Shown: piece by piece, positions 24,388-36,181 of the stretch
Layout of the letters: the number at the start of each line of letters is the position of its first letter
Numbering within the stretch: the stretch's first letter is position 1
NCBI GenBank assembly: GCA_947652605.1
Contig: OX393577.1
Coordinates: forward strand, 56,258,108-56,322,107
Length of the DNA: 64,000 nucleotides
Source: Elmis aenea
Lineage: Eukaryota; Arthropoda; Insecta; Coleoptera; Elmidae
Reading direction: 5' to 3'
Notes under the pieces: model-generated
Databases searched by the model: none
What the model saw: only the letters and a program-made list of their open reading frames with translations
Told to the model about the DNA's origin: nothing
Made by a program: the position numbers and the translations under genes

Positions 24388-24925
24388 TACAAGGTGGACC
24401 AAATTTGAATATTTTACGGGGGTATCTCGGTTATCGTAATAGTTAGCGAAAATCTGATATCTGTCTCTTGGGGTATTTTTTTGGAGAAAATAACGCCCAT
24501 GTTATCAGATTTTTACATCGCTTACCATTTTGGCACCACAGAAATAAAATTCCACCATTTTTGAACATTTACTGTAACTTATTTATTTATTAAAATAAAA
24601 TAAAATGTTACAAAGGTTTTTTATATAGATTTTAATGCTTAATTTAAAAGCCAAATAATTTTTTTTAGCGACCTTGAATTTCAAGATATTATGTAAACTT
24701 TTTTTTTTAATGGAAACCCTAGTTGACCATCGCTTTATATAAAAGAGATTTTATTAGTTTTTCAAAAATATATAGTTTTATATAATTATTGCAAAAAATG
24801 ACCGAGATGGCTAATTTTGTAAAAAATTCCATTTTAAAGTTTGATATGATTTTGTAAACAAGTTATGTTTGCAATTTATTATTAAACAACCAAAATGGTC
24901 ATTAAACGTCATATTCAAGTAAATA
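24388..24925. mobile_element. Partial copy of palindrome family P2
   Basis: It starts TACAAGGTGGACCAAATTTG and shares GGTATCTCGGTTATCG and GTTAGCGAAAATCTGATATC with 21162-21780. Its second half is the inverted interior of the family. The right terminus is not clear. Confidence 0.6.
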
Positions 24926-25099
24926 TTCCAATATTTAAGAAAATTCGTGTATTCTTTTGTATTTTATTACTGATTGTGGTATTTTGAACATGGCTAAATT
25001 TGAAAAGTTCAATATGTTAGAAGTTTTCATTGTAGTTGTTTATTTTATGTTTAAACATTTATAATGTTTATACCAACAACAAATTAAAAACCTTCGTAA

Positions 25100-25575
25100 C
25101 TAGTAACACATGAGTTTTGAGGTTTAAAGTATTAACACCTTGTTTTTTTTTGTTTTCACAGCCTACTGTTTTTCCTCAAAAAAAAACTTTCGTAACTTGC
25201 GTATTATTGCAAATAATTACATTAACCCTTATAATATGTATTTGGAATGAGTAAAAATAAGGAATTTAAATAGGTCATAGCCCACTATAGCCTATAGCTT
25301 ATTCCTTTTAAAACAAGCTAAGTTTGTGTCATAACTTTTTAACGACAAACGTTTTCTTTTTTAAGTGTAACTAATCGAAAATTACATAAGGATTTCTAAA
25401 AATATTCTTCATAATTTTCTTCGATATTTACAACAATAACGGAGATATGACACATTTTAAGTATGAAAAAAAAAACTTTTTTTCCAATAATACATATTTG
25501 GATATTTAACTGTTTCCCTATCTTAAATATTAAACGAGATACCCATGTAATCCCATCAAATTTGGCCACCCTGTA
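25100..25575 (-). mobile_element. Copy of repeat family P3
   Basis: On the minus strand it starts TACAGGGTGGCCAAATTTGA, then GGGTATCTCGTTTAATATTT. The same sequence recurs at 27532-29019, 49517-50040 and 62335-62493. No coding: the overlapping small frames are by-products. Confidence 0.65.
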
Positions 25576-27531
25576 CAATATCTTTCTGACACCTTTCTAG
25601 CCACCATCCATTGACACTTACGTGGTTTTATTGTTACAGTGTGTATAAATAAAAAGATTCTTGTATCAAATTGATAAATTGCGCCCGATCGCGTAAGTTT
25701 TTTTTGCAGTTCGTTTGTAAGGGGTTTATTCAAATCATTGAATGAAAAGATAAAGGAAGGAGCTTTTACTATTATACAGCAGCGTTTGTCGGCGACGGAA
25801 ATGACGACATAAAAGGCTTCTCATGGCGGCTGGTTTTGACAAGTCAAAAAATCAATAAATTTAGTTTTATGCCTACAATGGTTAGCTGCAAATCCTGTAG
25901 TCTTACTAAGTCAAAAAACATTAAAGATAAAAAGATTACGTTTCATAGGTAAGCAGGCATTAATATTTTGTAGTGTAATCATGTATTGGAAATTTTATGT
26001 GATTTGTCAAAAAGGTATGTCATATAAGTGGCGTGCATTTTTATACAGCATATTTTTCAACTCTCATAATTAACAATCCAAATATTGATGTACTCTGTCA
26101 TTTTTTTAATTCCCTCAACCATAAAACAAGAAATAAATAAGTATATAACAGGCTCAAGTCAAAACAATGTAAGTATTTACATTTTTCAATACATATTAAA
26201 AAATTATAGATACGCCACTGAGAAGCTTTTTGGACGCCTTAGGATCGCTAAAATGCTCCTTCCTTTTTTCTTATTCAATGATTCAAATACAGCGTTTATT
26301 TTTAAATTTCTACTTATGTGCTTAAAGGGTTCAGACCACCAAAAGGGAATTAACAGCAACCTAAAAGACACACAGCGGTTTCGCATTAGTCAGTTTTGGA
26401 GCAAGGTATCAAATTGATACATTGTGCCAGATGCCGTCTCTAATGTTCTTCATCTTTTGCCAACATATTTAGAGAGCCTAATTTATTTACATGTTAATAA
26501 AAAATATTTGTAAAATGAAGAATGGCATTTGAAAGGAAACTCAATAAGTCGTTAATTAAAAATTAAAATTAAAGAAACTCCAATACCTTCGCCGTTATTT
26601 TAAGACAAGACAAGTGTACAAGTACATACTTACATCAATTTGATACATTGCGCCCCATTGGTGAAAAAATGGATTGGTTGCCATGGAGGGTTAATAGAGG
26701 AGGTTGAAAGAATTTTACTTAAACATTTTAAGGGGTAGCCGCAGTAAAAACATTTATAGATTGTCAAAATATCCGTATATTTATTAATAAATTGGCAACC
26801 TACATACTTCCTAAGCTAAGCGATATCCAAAAAGAATGTACATTATTTATTAAAGATATTTTATTGTGAAAGACTGGTAATTAGTCTGAGAATTAAGTAA
26901 ACATGAAACCTCTCGAAAGTTTCTAGGCAGGTTTTTTTCGTTTCTACAACATATGAGGCAAAAAAAGTTGTTCCGGTTTAAGTTTCTCACTGCTCTTAAA
27001 ATTATCCAACACCAGTTCCCAATTTGCTAATCTGGTTTAAACTCGGAAGTTAATAAAATTCGTTAGTGGTGAGTATATATATAATAAACCAGTTCTGAGA
27101 TAAATTGTTGCACGAGACCGGATACATAATTATATATTGTGTGTTGGCCGATGTTGCTTTGTTGTATCTGTAACATAACACATTCTTTTACTTTCTCGTG
27201 TTACCGAAATGAACGCTCTATTGGAAGTCCGCGCATGGAAGGCGCGACTGCTTGGGAATTCATAACCAGGATGCATTTTGTTAAACATTATGCGATCCCT
27301 TACAGACTTCCGAAATGATAATGATCAAATGATTCAGTTGCCACCGTTTTAAATGGTTTCTTATGTAAAAGGAAGTCATATATTGTAGACCATTATTGTA
27401 AAATATAAGTGTGGGGTAATCAATTATACGAGATAGGAATTATAAATGCTTTATGAAAATAACCCAAAAGTTCTATAAAAAAGTACCAAAATGCTACATA
27501 AAAAATATAACTGCTGGATAAAAAAATTATG
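25576..27531. other. Intergenic DNA with scattered short repeats
   Basis: A motif ATCAAATTGATAMATTGYGCC recurs near 25665, 26408 and (shorter) 26635. A block around AAATCATTGAATGAAAAGA (25731) has an inverted partner near 26255-26290. The longest frame, 26085-26417, shows no family motif. Probably decayed transposon sequence. Confidence 0.4.
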
Positions 27532-27803
27532 TACAGGGTGGTCCATCTTCTATGATCTATGGGTTTGCATGGGTATCTCGGTTAATATTCAAGATAGAGA
27601 AACGGTTAGATTACCAAAAATGTGCAGTTTTTTGAGACAAACCGTTTTCAAAAATATTATATTATTTTCGGTTTTTGAGTTATTGCAGAACAAGTGTTTC
27701 TTTTTGTCATCAAGATAATAATGTCATATCTCCGTTATTGTTGTAAATATCGAAAAAATGGATGGATATTATTTTTAGATATTTTTATGTAAAATTCAAT
27801 GAT

Positions 27804-27938
27804 TATTATTATTTCCGCGGAGGTGGTCCCCTTTCGGGTTCCTGTACTGCGACGTATTCTTCTATTGTACCTTCTGGTGATAGCCCCTTAGAAGTCTTGT
27901 GTTATTGAAAACAACTCTTCTTGGTTGCACACGAAACA
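27804..27938 (-). mobile_element. Very short 3' end of the I-group non-LTR element
   Basis: AAAATTCAATGAT is exactly duplicated at 27791-27803 and 27939-27951. The insert matches the 3' end of the copy at 17762-18461 (GCGGAGGTGGTCCCCTTTCG) and has the same TAA-type tail, with an internal deletion of about 35 bases. Target-primed insertion with extreme 5' truncation explains it. Confidence 0.85.
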
Positions 27939-28200
27939 AAAATTCAATGATACTAAAAAATATATTTTTAGGCTCGCCGTTATAAACGTATGACACAAAT
28001 TTACTTACTTTTGTAAATAGAAGCTATAGTTGGCCTATTTCAATCGCTTATTTTTTCTTATTCCAAATGTATGAGAGTTGATTTAGTTATTTTTAATAAT
28101 CATTTTTGTAAATAAAACATAGTAGGCTTTGAAAACAAAAAAAAAAACTAAAAAAGCGTAGTAGCTTGCGTATTATTGAAAATAATTACATCAACCCTTA

Positions 28201-28802
28201 TACAGGGTGTGTATAAATTGGCGGAAGCGCTATACGTGACGATGTTCTTCGTAAAATTCTAAGTAGAAAATCTTTATACAAAAATGTTATACCATGCTTC
28301 CTATGGCCTCAACAACCATTTAAAGAAACAAAAATTTGGCAACAATGCATACATTGATTTGCGTTTGGACATTTTTTTATCAGCAATTTTTATTTAGGTA
28401 TTTATCATTTAGCTGCAAACTTTTAGGTATCGTCTAACACAAACTAGATTATTTCTAGTTTGTGTTACGAGAAAAACAGAGATGACAGCTAATGACAATG
28501 TTGCCAAGTGTATTATTTTCATTCAAATCAGTAATTAACATATTTTCAACACCAATTTTTGAAAGGAAAAACACAATACCTAGGAAAAAATATTCAAAAT
28601 TTATTTTTATTCCAAATCGCAGCTTTTTCATTAAAAAATATTAAATAATAACGCTTTTTAAAGGACTGAATGTCAAAACTTTGAGAACCTCTTGCTGACA
28701 GAGCAAGCATGGTACAACATTTTTGTATTAAGGTTTTCGACTTAGAATTTTACGAAGAACATCGCCACTGTAGCGCTTACGCCAATTTATACACACCCTG
28801 TA
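28201..28802. mobile_element. Palindromic element, TACAGGGTGTGTATAAATTG ends
   Basis: Arms of about 100 bases match well (GATGTTCTTCGTAAAATTCT in both). The loop has no coding. It is inserted at a TA inside family P3 sequence. Confidence 0.8.
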
Positions 28803-29019
28803 TATTTGTAGTGAGAAAAAAGTAAGAAATTTAAATAGGCCATGGCCATTTATAATTACTTAAAAAAAAGGTAAGTTTGTATCATAGCTTCATAACGACG
28901 GGCGTAATTTTTTTTGTATTATCATATTTAGAATTTTACATAAAAGCATTTACAAATAGTCTCCATAAATTTGATATTATTAAACGTTATGTAAGAAAAA
29001 ATAAAACATAGGTAATCTA

Positions 29020-29194
29020 CAGGGTCGAATTAAGCTTGTCGTAGCTCTAAGCATATACTTTTTCGTTCCTACTTGCAAAATTTGTTCATAGGCCCCAAAA
29101 ATTCTCGTAGGCCTCAAAAATTCTCGTAGGCCCTACAAATTATTGTAGGCTCTAGGCACTGTGCCTAAAGTTCTTATTAGATAAGACGACCCCA
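29020..29194. repeat. Repeat-bearing segment with GGGTCG ends
   Basis: CAGGGTCGAATTAAG at the left and GACGACCCC at the right form a weak inverted repeat. Inside, AAAATTCTCGTAGGCC is tandemly repeated. Possibly a hAT-type fragment. No duplication was found. Confidence 0.35.
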
Positions 29195-29520
29195 GAATGA
29201 TATTTGGTATATGTTTTGTACTTATTAAAAGGTTTCTCATAGTTAGATTTTAATCATCTCCCACCTACACAAGGAGCTGAAAAGTGTAACCCCTGTTGCT
29301 TATTTTTTATCAGAACTTTTTGGAGAGTTAAAGTTTTGCAATTAAGAATTTTTTTTGAAAGCTTGATTTATTTAGAAACTTTTTTATCCTTTAACATTTC
29401 TTGCAAAACACACAGTTTTTGAGTAAAAAATAAAATAAGTGAAGATGAACCATCAAATATTCTAATATAAAACGATTCATTTTGCTGGTTGCCATGTTCA
29501 TACTGGGTAGAATTGAACAT
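29185..29520. mobile_element. Single arm of palindrome family P1
   Basis: It shares ATGATATTTGGTA, CATCTCCCACCT, TTTTTGAGTAAAAA and the final CATTTTGCTGGTTGCCATG with 9180-9520. The other arm is absent. Confidence 0.65.
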
Positions 29521-29587
29521 TAACAAACCATGGTAATACGCTGTATATACACTATGGCTTAAATTTTATTGCATTATCTGGGTGTTA

Positions 29588-30360
29588 TGCGGCCCACACA
29601 CCTACAGGCAAGTGCTAACACTTGCCTGTACAGTTCAAAGCACGTGAGTAAGTTCGTATGTTAGTGGGGCAACCTCTTGGCGCGTTCAGGTCAAAAGTGC
29701 GGCTCGAAACGAATCAAGCAAGTTTGATTTTTCGTGCAAGTGCGAAGGTAAGTATGATAGTTAGTAGACACCACGTGCCGTGCCGTCAGTTCCATTTTAT
29801 CCGCGACTAACCTTTGATGCTGAAACACACGTGTTAAGATGTCTAACATTTCAAAAATTAACTGAAAAACAGAGCCTGTCTTGCGTGATTTCATAGAGTT
29901 ATATAAAAAAACACATGTTTATGGAAAGTTAAATCTAAACAGTATAGTATATGCGGGGTTACATAGGTTTCCTTAATATTGTATACTGTCGTTGAACAAT
30001 TGGTGTAATTAAATTTAACAATTCAGCACATGCATCTTCATTCATTCTCAGATGATTTCTAAAATCGTCTGGTTCTAACAATCGCAGCTCATTTAATAAG
30101 GTTGTATGCGGGTGAATAGCACGTCTGGCTAACCACGATTTTACCCATTTCGTTCTTTTTTTCTTTTTTTAAATTCTGTTTTGCAATGCAAATTGCAACA
30201 ACTGCGAGAAGACACAGCTCTTCCGAATTCATAGTTAAAACTGAATGAAAGCGTTAAGGTAAGTTTTAAAGGTGTGTGGTCAAAACGCGCCGTCGTACTT
30301 GCTCGCAGAATTACCTGAACGCACTTACTCGCGCACTTACCTGTAGGTGTGTGGGCCGCA
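29588..30360 (-). mobile_element. PIF/Harbinger element, 28-bp inverted repeats, TTA duplication
   Basis: The inverted repeats begin TGCGGCCCACACACCTACAG and differ at one base in 28. TTA flanks both sides (29585-29587 and 30361-30363), the usual 3-bp Harbinger target. An internal palindrome ACAGGCAAGTGC/GCACTTGCCTGT adjoins the left repeat. A transposase fragment lies inside. Confidence 0.9.
29959..30168 (-). pseudogene. Harbinger transposase, N-terminal fragment
   Basis: The minus strand reads RTKWVKSWLARRAIH, LLNELRLLEPDDFRNHLRMN and LLNLITPIVQRQYTILRKPM, then a stop at 29961-29959. This matches the start of HARBI1-like DDE nucleases (basic W-x-W block, then the L-x-E-L-R...F-R-N-x-L-R-M helix region). 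The DDE catalytic domain is deleted. An in-frame stop lies just before the first lysines, and no start codon remains. It is a relic in a non-autonomous element. I found it by reading the frame directly; the longer overlapping frame at 30141-30389 is not the coding one. Confidence 0.8.
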
Positions 30361-30363
30361 TTA

Positions 30364-31761
30364 CGCTTATTGCATGGATGCATTTGCACCCTCCAGAAAA
30401 ATAAGGAAAATGAAATGACAAAAATATCTAAGTGGGTAAAATAAACAAATGGAGGTGTTGTCGATATATGACAGATGCGACATTGTTATATAAGCTTCGT
30501 TAAATAGCTATGTGCGCTAAACAGTTGAATGTCTCCTAAAGCTGGGAACAGTCGTGGCGGAGTGTGTTCGGAGTAGGTACTGTCCTTTGTACTCCCCAAG
30601 GCGAGTTTCTGGTTACACCACTGGTTCTGTGCAAATATTATGACTATATAATAAATAATATAAAATAATAAATAGTAGATAATTAACCATAACATAATAA
30701 AATAATAATACCAATAGAAATTAAATAATTCAGTAAATAAAATTTAACTGTTATTTATTTATATTCTTATTATGCTTTTTTTAGTTAATTTATGCTGGTT
30801 TTTATTATCTCTACATTATTTTTCGATTATGGAATAATCCTAATTAAAATTTATTACTTTCTCTTTCTAAATAATACTTTAATGTTAGTATTGTTATTAT
30901 TACCTACTTTTTATCGCGATAAAACAGTTTTTTTTTTTTTAAATTTGAGGATCGATTTGCTCTACCAGGTCAATTTATTAAGCTTTTTTAAATTTTTTTT
31001 TTGAGTTTTGTTTCTCGCCCGAAAAATCTCACTGTCATTTGTCGTGTTTAACCATAATTTAAATCTCATTTACATGGTGTATTTATGTATTTAATAATTA
31101 ATTAAATTAAATATTTACTTAATTTAAAACTAAAAATATTTTCAAATAGTATATTATGTATACGGATCCTACAGAGCACGTTGGTCACGGTTATATGAAC
31201 AAATAATTTATATCAACAAAAGTTTAAAATAATTATCTCAGTAATTGTACATGTTACTTTAGTAGGTATTAACTTTCTTTTTGATATTACTCATTTATTA
31301 ATTTTTTAAACAAATCAATTACTGATTGAAACGTGAGAATTTTTAGTGAGCAAAAACTTTTTTTTGTAATATTTTACTTTTGAAAAAAAAAAAAAACTTT
31401 GGTAAGCGATATTTTTTTAAAATTTAACTATTGAATTTTGCTACATTTTTGATAGCTTTTGATGTCTTTTAAACAGTGTTCAAAATTCTTTGGATGTAAA
31501 ATTAATTTAAATTTGGTATTAAGTATATTTAATATTATATATACTCGTATTATATGAAATGATAATACATAGTTAAAATTATTGTAGTTATTTGAGCGTC
31601 ATCTATACTATACTATAGATACTATAGCTTTCTAGATTTGTTGCTGTAAAATGCTAATCGCTTTTATAGCAACTCTCATACAATTGTGTATGGTGGGTTG
31701 CAGTACTAATTTTGTGGAGATACTTTTTAAAAAGTAAATAAATATGTAAAATAAAAGTTGA
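30364..31761. other. AT-rich intergenic DNA, nothing recognised
   Basis: Long stretches of A/T-rich low complexity. The plus frame at 30792-31004 is phenylalanine- and leucine-rich by composition only. Confidence 0.5.
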
Positions 31762-31769
31762 GTCAGCAC

Positions 31770-32653
31770 CAGTGGCGTGCAGTCCATGAATGCGTTGGAT
31801 GCGGCGCATCCCTTAAAATTTTGAAATATTTCATACATTAATTTAATATATAATTTGTTTTTCTAAAATTAATTTGTAGAGAGTAATTATTGAACTATTA
31901 TGTCCATTAAAAGTTACATTTTAAAGTTAAGGGGAAAAAGATCTTATAATATATCCCATTTGTCTGACTGCCTCATTTAAGGCCGTGAATGCGGTGTAGC
32001 GCTCAGCATCTAGGGCTGGACTCATAGCATAGAGATATAGAAGTTAACGCATGCGTATTAAGTATCAGTTGATGGAGCTATATACTAGCTGTAGATGCTG
32101 GTTTGAAAACAGCATCTACAGCTAAAAACGCATTCACCGATCACCGGTAATGCGGTAGTATTGTGTTCGCGCTTAGCGTTTATTGTTGGATACGATTTCA
32201 TTAAACATGAATGCAATATGCAACTGCATAGTGGAGAGTTTGTTAAAACCGTCATAGCTCTAAAAAATTTTAGTCAGTCTGTAAAATAAAAGTTTTTTTA
32301 TGTTAATAAGTTGCAGAGCTCGAATATCTTAATTTAATTTTTTTATTTCTCAAATTATCAGTTACAATTTTCTTTAGCTTCGTTAAAAATACGAGAGTTT
32401 CTCTCGCAGGTATGTACATCACGAATTATAACAGACTAGTAAGAAGTTGCATTTTTTTTTTAATTAAAACTTTTTTGGATTATTACAAGTTATTAGTAGT
32501 GCTAGTTAATAATAATACGTTGTCATGCTATTTTACGGGATTTAAGCATGTATATATATGTATATATATGTGGGTGATGAAGATTTAAATAGATTTTTTT
32601 AAAAATATATATTCGACAGCATCCCTTACATTAAAACCCACCGCACGCCACTG
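31770..32653. mobile_element. hAT-type element with perfect 8-bp duplication
   Basis: GTCAGCAC is repeated exactly at 31762-31769 and 32654-32661. Ends are CAGTGGCGTGC on both strands (11 perfect bases). The interior has no readable transposase. A small hairpin around AGCTGTAGATGCTG/CAGCATCTACAGCT lies near 32088-32122. Confidence 0.9.
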
Positions 32654-32661
32654 GTCAGCAC

Positions 32662-33619
32662 ACCTACTCGCGTAATCACATATGGCTTAGCGCTTAGGTA
32701 TTGTTTTAAAAAAGCGAGATTACTGTATTGGCTCAAATTACTAACTAACATGGCTTAAAAGTAACAATTTTTAATCAAAATCAATTCATATAGTTGCTAA
32801 AAAAATAGCAGTTTAACACGAATTGTTAAATCTTTAAATCTTTAAAGGTATAAGGATGTGTTGATATGTTCTTGTTTGCTGTGGTTCTTACGCTATTTGG
32901 AATTCCGATGCCCATATTATTTTAATTAAGACGATAAAAACTATAAAGATTGGAAAGTCTAGTAGGTATCTGGCTAGGGTGACCACTGACCAGGTGTCCC
33001 GAATTTTGCGGGATATTTTCAGCTGTAGAAAGAGGCGTCCTGAAAGAACCGTATACGGGACTCCATTTGTCCCAATTTATCCCTCATTGAAACACAACAC
33101 AAAACCCTATTTTTCTAAATTTTCTGTTCTCATTTTTTACGATTCCTTCAAATTGGCGATAAATAATATAATTTTGACGTCGAAAATTTAGTTTTGAGGG
33201 TAAAGGTCTGATGTACAATATCAAAATATACGAATATTACTACCCTTTGGCTTTCTTTACATTCACGCCCAACAATTAAAAGTTTAAAAAGACTTTCAGT
33301 TTTGAAACTTATTTTATGTTACTTTGAGATGTTTTTCAGAAACTGAAAAAAGTGTAAGTTTATCTTCTTTCACAATGTTTAAATAGTGTTCAATGAAACT
33401 GATTTGTTATTAAAAAAAGGTGTAAAAGCTTATAAAACAATGATACATGGTTTAGCCCAAACATGAAATTTTTATGATTCGATCTTAGTGACTTTGTATA
33501 GAGATAGGTGTCGTAAAATGTGGCCACTAACGGTGGACTGTTTTTATTTTCTTAACATCTTTTTGTTGAATTTTCAATCCTTAGAAAGTAAAAGTTATTA
33601 AAAATATCATTTGAGTGGT
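32662..33619. other. Intergenic DNA, one possible TE end
   Basis: TAGGGTGACCACTGACCAGG with GTCCCGAATTTTGCGGGA near 32976-33015 resembles a common insect repeat end. No partner was found. Otherwise nothing is recognised. Confidence 0.35.
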
Positions 33620-34480
33620 AATAGCGAATTTTATTGAACATTTTGAACGCCAGAAGTTGTCTTCTGATGCCGAGTGATGGTTCTTGTAATTTTGTGAATA
33701 CAGCTTGACAAGGTGAACATATTAACTCTAGATGCGTTAAGCTGAATACGATTTTGTAGCAGAAGATTTGTTTTTGATGCAGAGCTAAACAAAACTAATT
33801 CATAATCCTAAATAGAACGAATATAGATTGTTTTAGGATCAGCTTCCCACTTGCACTTAATTACATACTAAAGAAGTTTAATACCTGTTTCAGATTAAGT
33901 TCTTTTTTTAATACTCGTATTTGGACCTCATCAAGGTTCTATCAATAGTCTTTCCTAAATATTTTTATTTATTTTGACGGGTATATAATTATTTTTCACC
34001 AGAATGCTACTTGAACGCTGCATTTTATGAAGTAAAAAAATCATAGCGGCCCTTTTAAGCAACAAATTGAACCCATTTTGTGGTAACCATGGCTGGGGTC
34101 ATGGGCGTCCGCAGAAATATTTCCAGTGGGGGGCAAAGCATAGAGACAAATAATAATATATATAAATTTTAATTTAATTTTTATGATTTGTTTTTACTAG
34201 TACTTTCACATATTTCATTTTTACTCGATTCCAGGGGGGCAAGTGCCCCGTTTGCCCCCTTTGCAGACGCCCATGGCTGGAGTTGATTAATAACATGTTC
34301 TATGTAAGTTACCCATTCATCAACTTTGTTACTTTTAGCTTATATCGTCAGCGTATTTTATACATTAATTTGGTATGAGTAGGTAGTATTATAAAAGTTT
34401 GGGGAGATGAGCTGTCTAAATAGTAAATAAAGCACGACTGAACACAAAACCTTGGGGGAGTCTTTATGGTACTAATCTTG
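33620..34480 (-). pseudogene. Jockey/CR1-like non-LTR reverse transcriptase, decayed
   Basis: On the minus strand, across several frames, it is possible to read the order expected of a non-LTR reverse transcriptase: a TPPRFCVQS block (for PQGSVLSP), the catalytic YADDI at 34355-34344, and PWLPQNGFNLLLKRAAM. Then come NKNIKFLGKTIDRTL-like, ADPKTIYIRS...DYELVLFSSASKTNL, LLQNRIQLNASR and finally SLGIRRQLLAF. Stops and frameshifts are frequent, so it is long dead. The hAT-type MITE at 34100-34275 splits it between VINQLQ and PWLPQ. Confidence 0.75.
34100..34275. mobile_element. hAT-type MITE inserted in the dead reverse transcriptase
   Basis: Ends are CATGGGCGTCCGCAGAAA and, inverted, CATGGGCGTCTGCAAAGG. 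GCTGGGGT (34092-34099) and GCTGGAGT (34276-34283) are an 8-bp duplication with one mismatch. 176 bases, no coding. Confidence 0.8.
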
Positions 34481-34781
34481 GACCATGGAGTTATTATGAT
34501 CCCTTATGATCATTTTCTTTTCTTTCTTGTTTTTTGGTACAACTTTAATGTTATGATTGATATTTGTGGGCCAATGTAGAGATTTGCAATTTGTTTCGAA
34601 TTGTAAAGGAAATATCGATTAAAATTAGTCATTACTTAAGTCTTTTAAGAAACAAAAGCATTCATTATTTATTTCAATTGTTTTTCTTGAAGGATCGATA
34701 CTTTGATGTTGTTGCTTGCCTGTTTATACTTTAATTGGATGTTTATGCAAATATTGCATTTGGTAGCTTTTAAATAGAGTA

Positions 34782-35662
34782 GGGGAAGGTGGTATATACT
34801 GGGATACTTTTTTTAAATTTTGCGTAACTTTTGAACGGCTTAATTTGCATACCTCAAATTGATATGAGATATTCATATTGCTTTAGTTTATCATTGCATA
34901 TACAAAAAAAAAATTTAAATAAAGGTACACAAATAGAGGGACTGTCCCACTATACACCACTTGTCCCTACATAAACCACCCCGTGGTACATTGTGGGACA
35001 GCAAAAAATATATATGAAATAAAGCATAAGTAATTTAAAAAAAGCTTAATTTTAATTTTTTATTTTAAAAACTTTCACTTTTCATGGGCATTTAGACATT
35101 GTAAAAATCAAACTGAAATTGAAAATGTTTCTTTGTTTTTTCAGTGCCCCCAAACGTAGTCGGTGCGCTTAACCTACACAGAATATTTTCTTTTTCAACA
35201 CAGTCTTTATCTCTGTTTTTAGAGAAAGAAAATCTAAAGTCGGAAGTCTTTTTCAGAAAATTTACCTGATTATCATCATTGTCCCACAATGCACCATGTG
35301 ATCAATTTTTAAAAGCAACGATTTAATGAAAAACTTGTATGATTATTTTAAGTTTTAACATTGTACATACATTTAATATACTGTAAGGTACACCTACGCC
35401 AAATTTTCTAATTGTTGTTAAATAAATAAAAAAGTTTTAGCACATAAACTGAATAACCACAAAAAAACAATGCGCAGTTACTAAACATGCCTCACATGTG
35501 CAAGTCACTATGACATTGTTTACGACACATACTGTAGACAGGATATAATGGGACTGCTTAACCGCTATTATGATGTAAACAAACTTCAAGTACGGGGTAA
35601 CAGATGGCCAAAATCTCTGTTGTCCCACTATATACCATGTCCCAGTATATACCATCTTCCCC
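34782..35662. mobile_element. Pogo-like element, TA duplication
   Basis: Ends are GGGGAAGGTGGTATATACTG and, inverted, GGGGAAGATGGTATATACTG. TA flanks each side (34780-34781 and 35663-35664). Sub-terminal copies of GTCCCACTATA and TGTCCC recur. The middle holds a transposase C-terminal relic. Confidence 0.75.
35092..35289 (-). pseudogene. Pogo/Tigger-type transposase C-terminal relic
   Basis: The frame contains ENILCRLSAPTTFGGTEKTK, then HFQFQFDFYNV. This resembles the extreme C-terminus of pogo-like transposases found in insects, where an I-x-C-x-L-x-x-P-T-x-x-G-G-T-x-R/K-x-K motif precedes a basic and aromatic end. The DNA-binding and DDE parts are absent. Family assignment rests on this motif only. 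Confidence 0.5.
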
Positions 35663-36090
35663 TACCTATTCATTTTTATTGTGGTGTAGGTAACGTTTAA
35701 ATTTTTCCAGCAACTACGTTGTATTTTTTTGGGATATTTAATATTATGCTTTTTTATGAGTTTTTCTTTTATATTAGTGATATGAATTACTATATGCATC
35801 TATATTTTTTGCTCATTTTAAACAATTGCATGAAGTTTGGGGTTTTAGGTATAATATGTTGGAATTTTCCATGATATACTCTCGATTTACCTTCGTAAAT
35901 AATTTAGGCACAGCTAATAAAGCATTTTACTGCAAGTAAGGAATTGAATATGTACGTAAATGATCAAAAGTTATATTTTCTTGCCTAAGCAATGTCGTGA
36001 AATGAAACCTTAGACAAAAAGTTCAACTCCCATTAACATTTCAATCGGGCAACAACTTCCGTCCAGTAAACTTCATAGATAAATTAATAT

Positions 36091-36096
36091 TTTATT
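36091..36096 (-). terminator. Poly(A) signal of secreted gene 2
   Basis: AATAAA on the minus strand, 86 bases past the stop codon at 36184-36182. Confidence 0.5.
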
Positions 36097-36181
36097 TTAA
36101 TTTAGCAAGAAAACTAACACTTAAGAACCTGCATTATGTTCTAGAACAGAAATCAGCTAATATACTACAAGGTTTGTATTT

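Larger units (their letters stand above)
27532..29019 (+). mobile_element. Copy of repeat family P3 carrying two later insertions
   Basis: It starts TACAGGGTGGTCCATCTTC and follows family P3 through GGGTATCTCGGTTAATATTC. It is interrupted at 27804-27938 by a non-LTR tail and at 28201-28802 by another palindrome. The sequence right of that palindrome continues the family (AAATTTAAATAGGCCATGG), as seen by comparison with 25225-25280. The right terminus is decayed. Confidence 0.65.

Noticed and set aside
26085..26417. 110-codon gene on the plus strand
   Set aside because: No signal peptide, motif or splice context. It overlaps scattered repeats with inverted partners, and codon composition follows AT richness.
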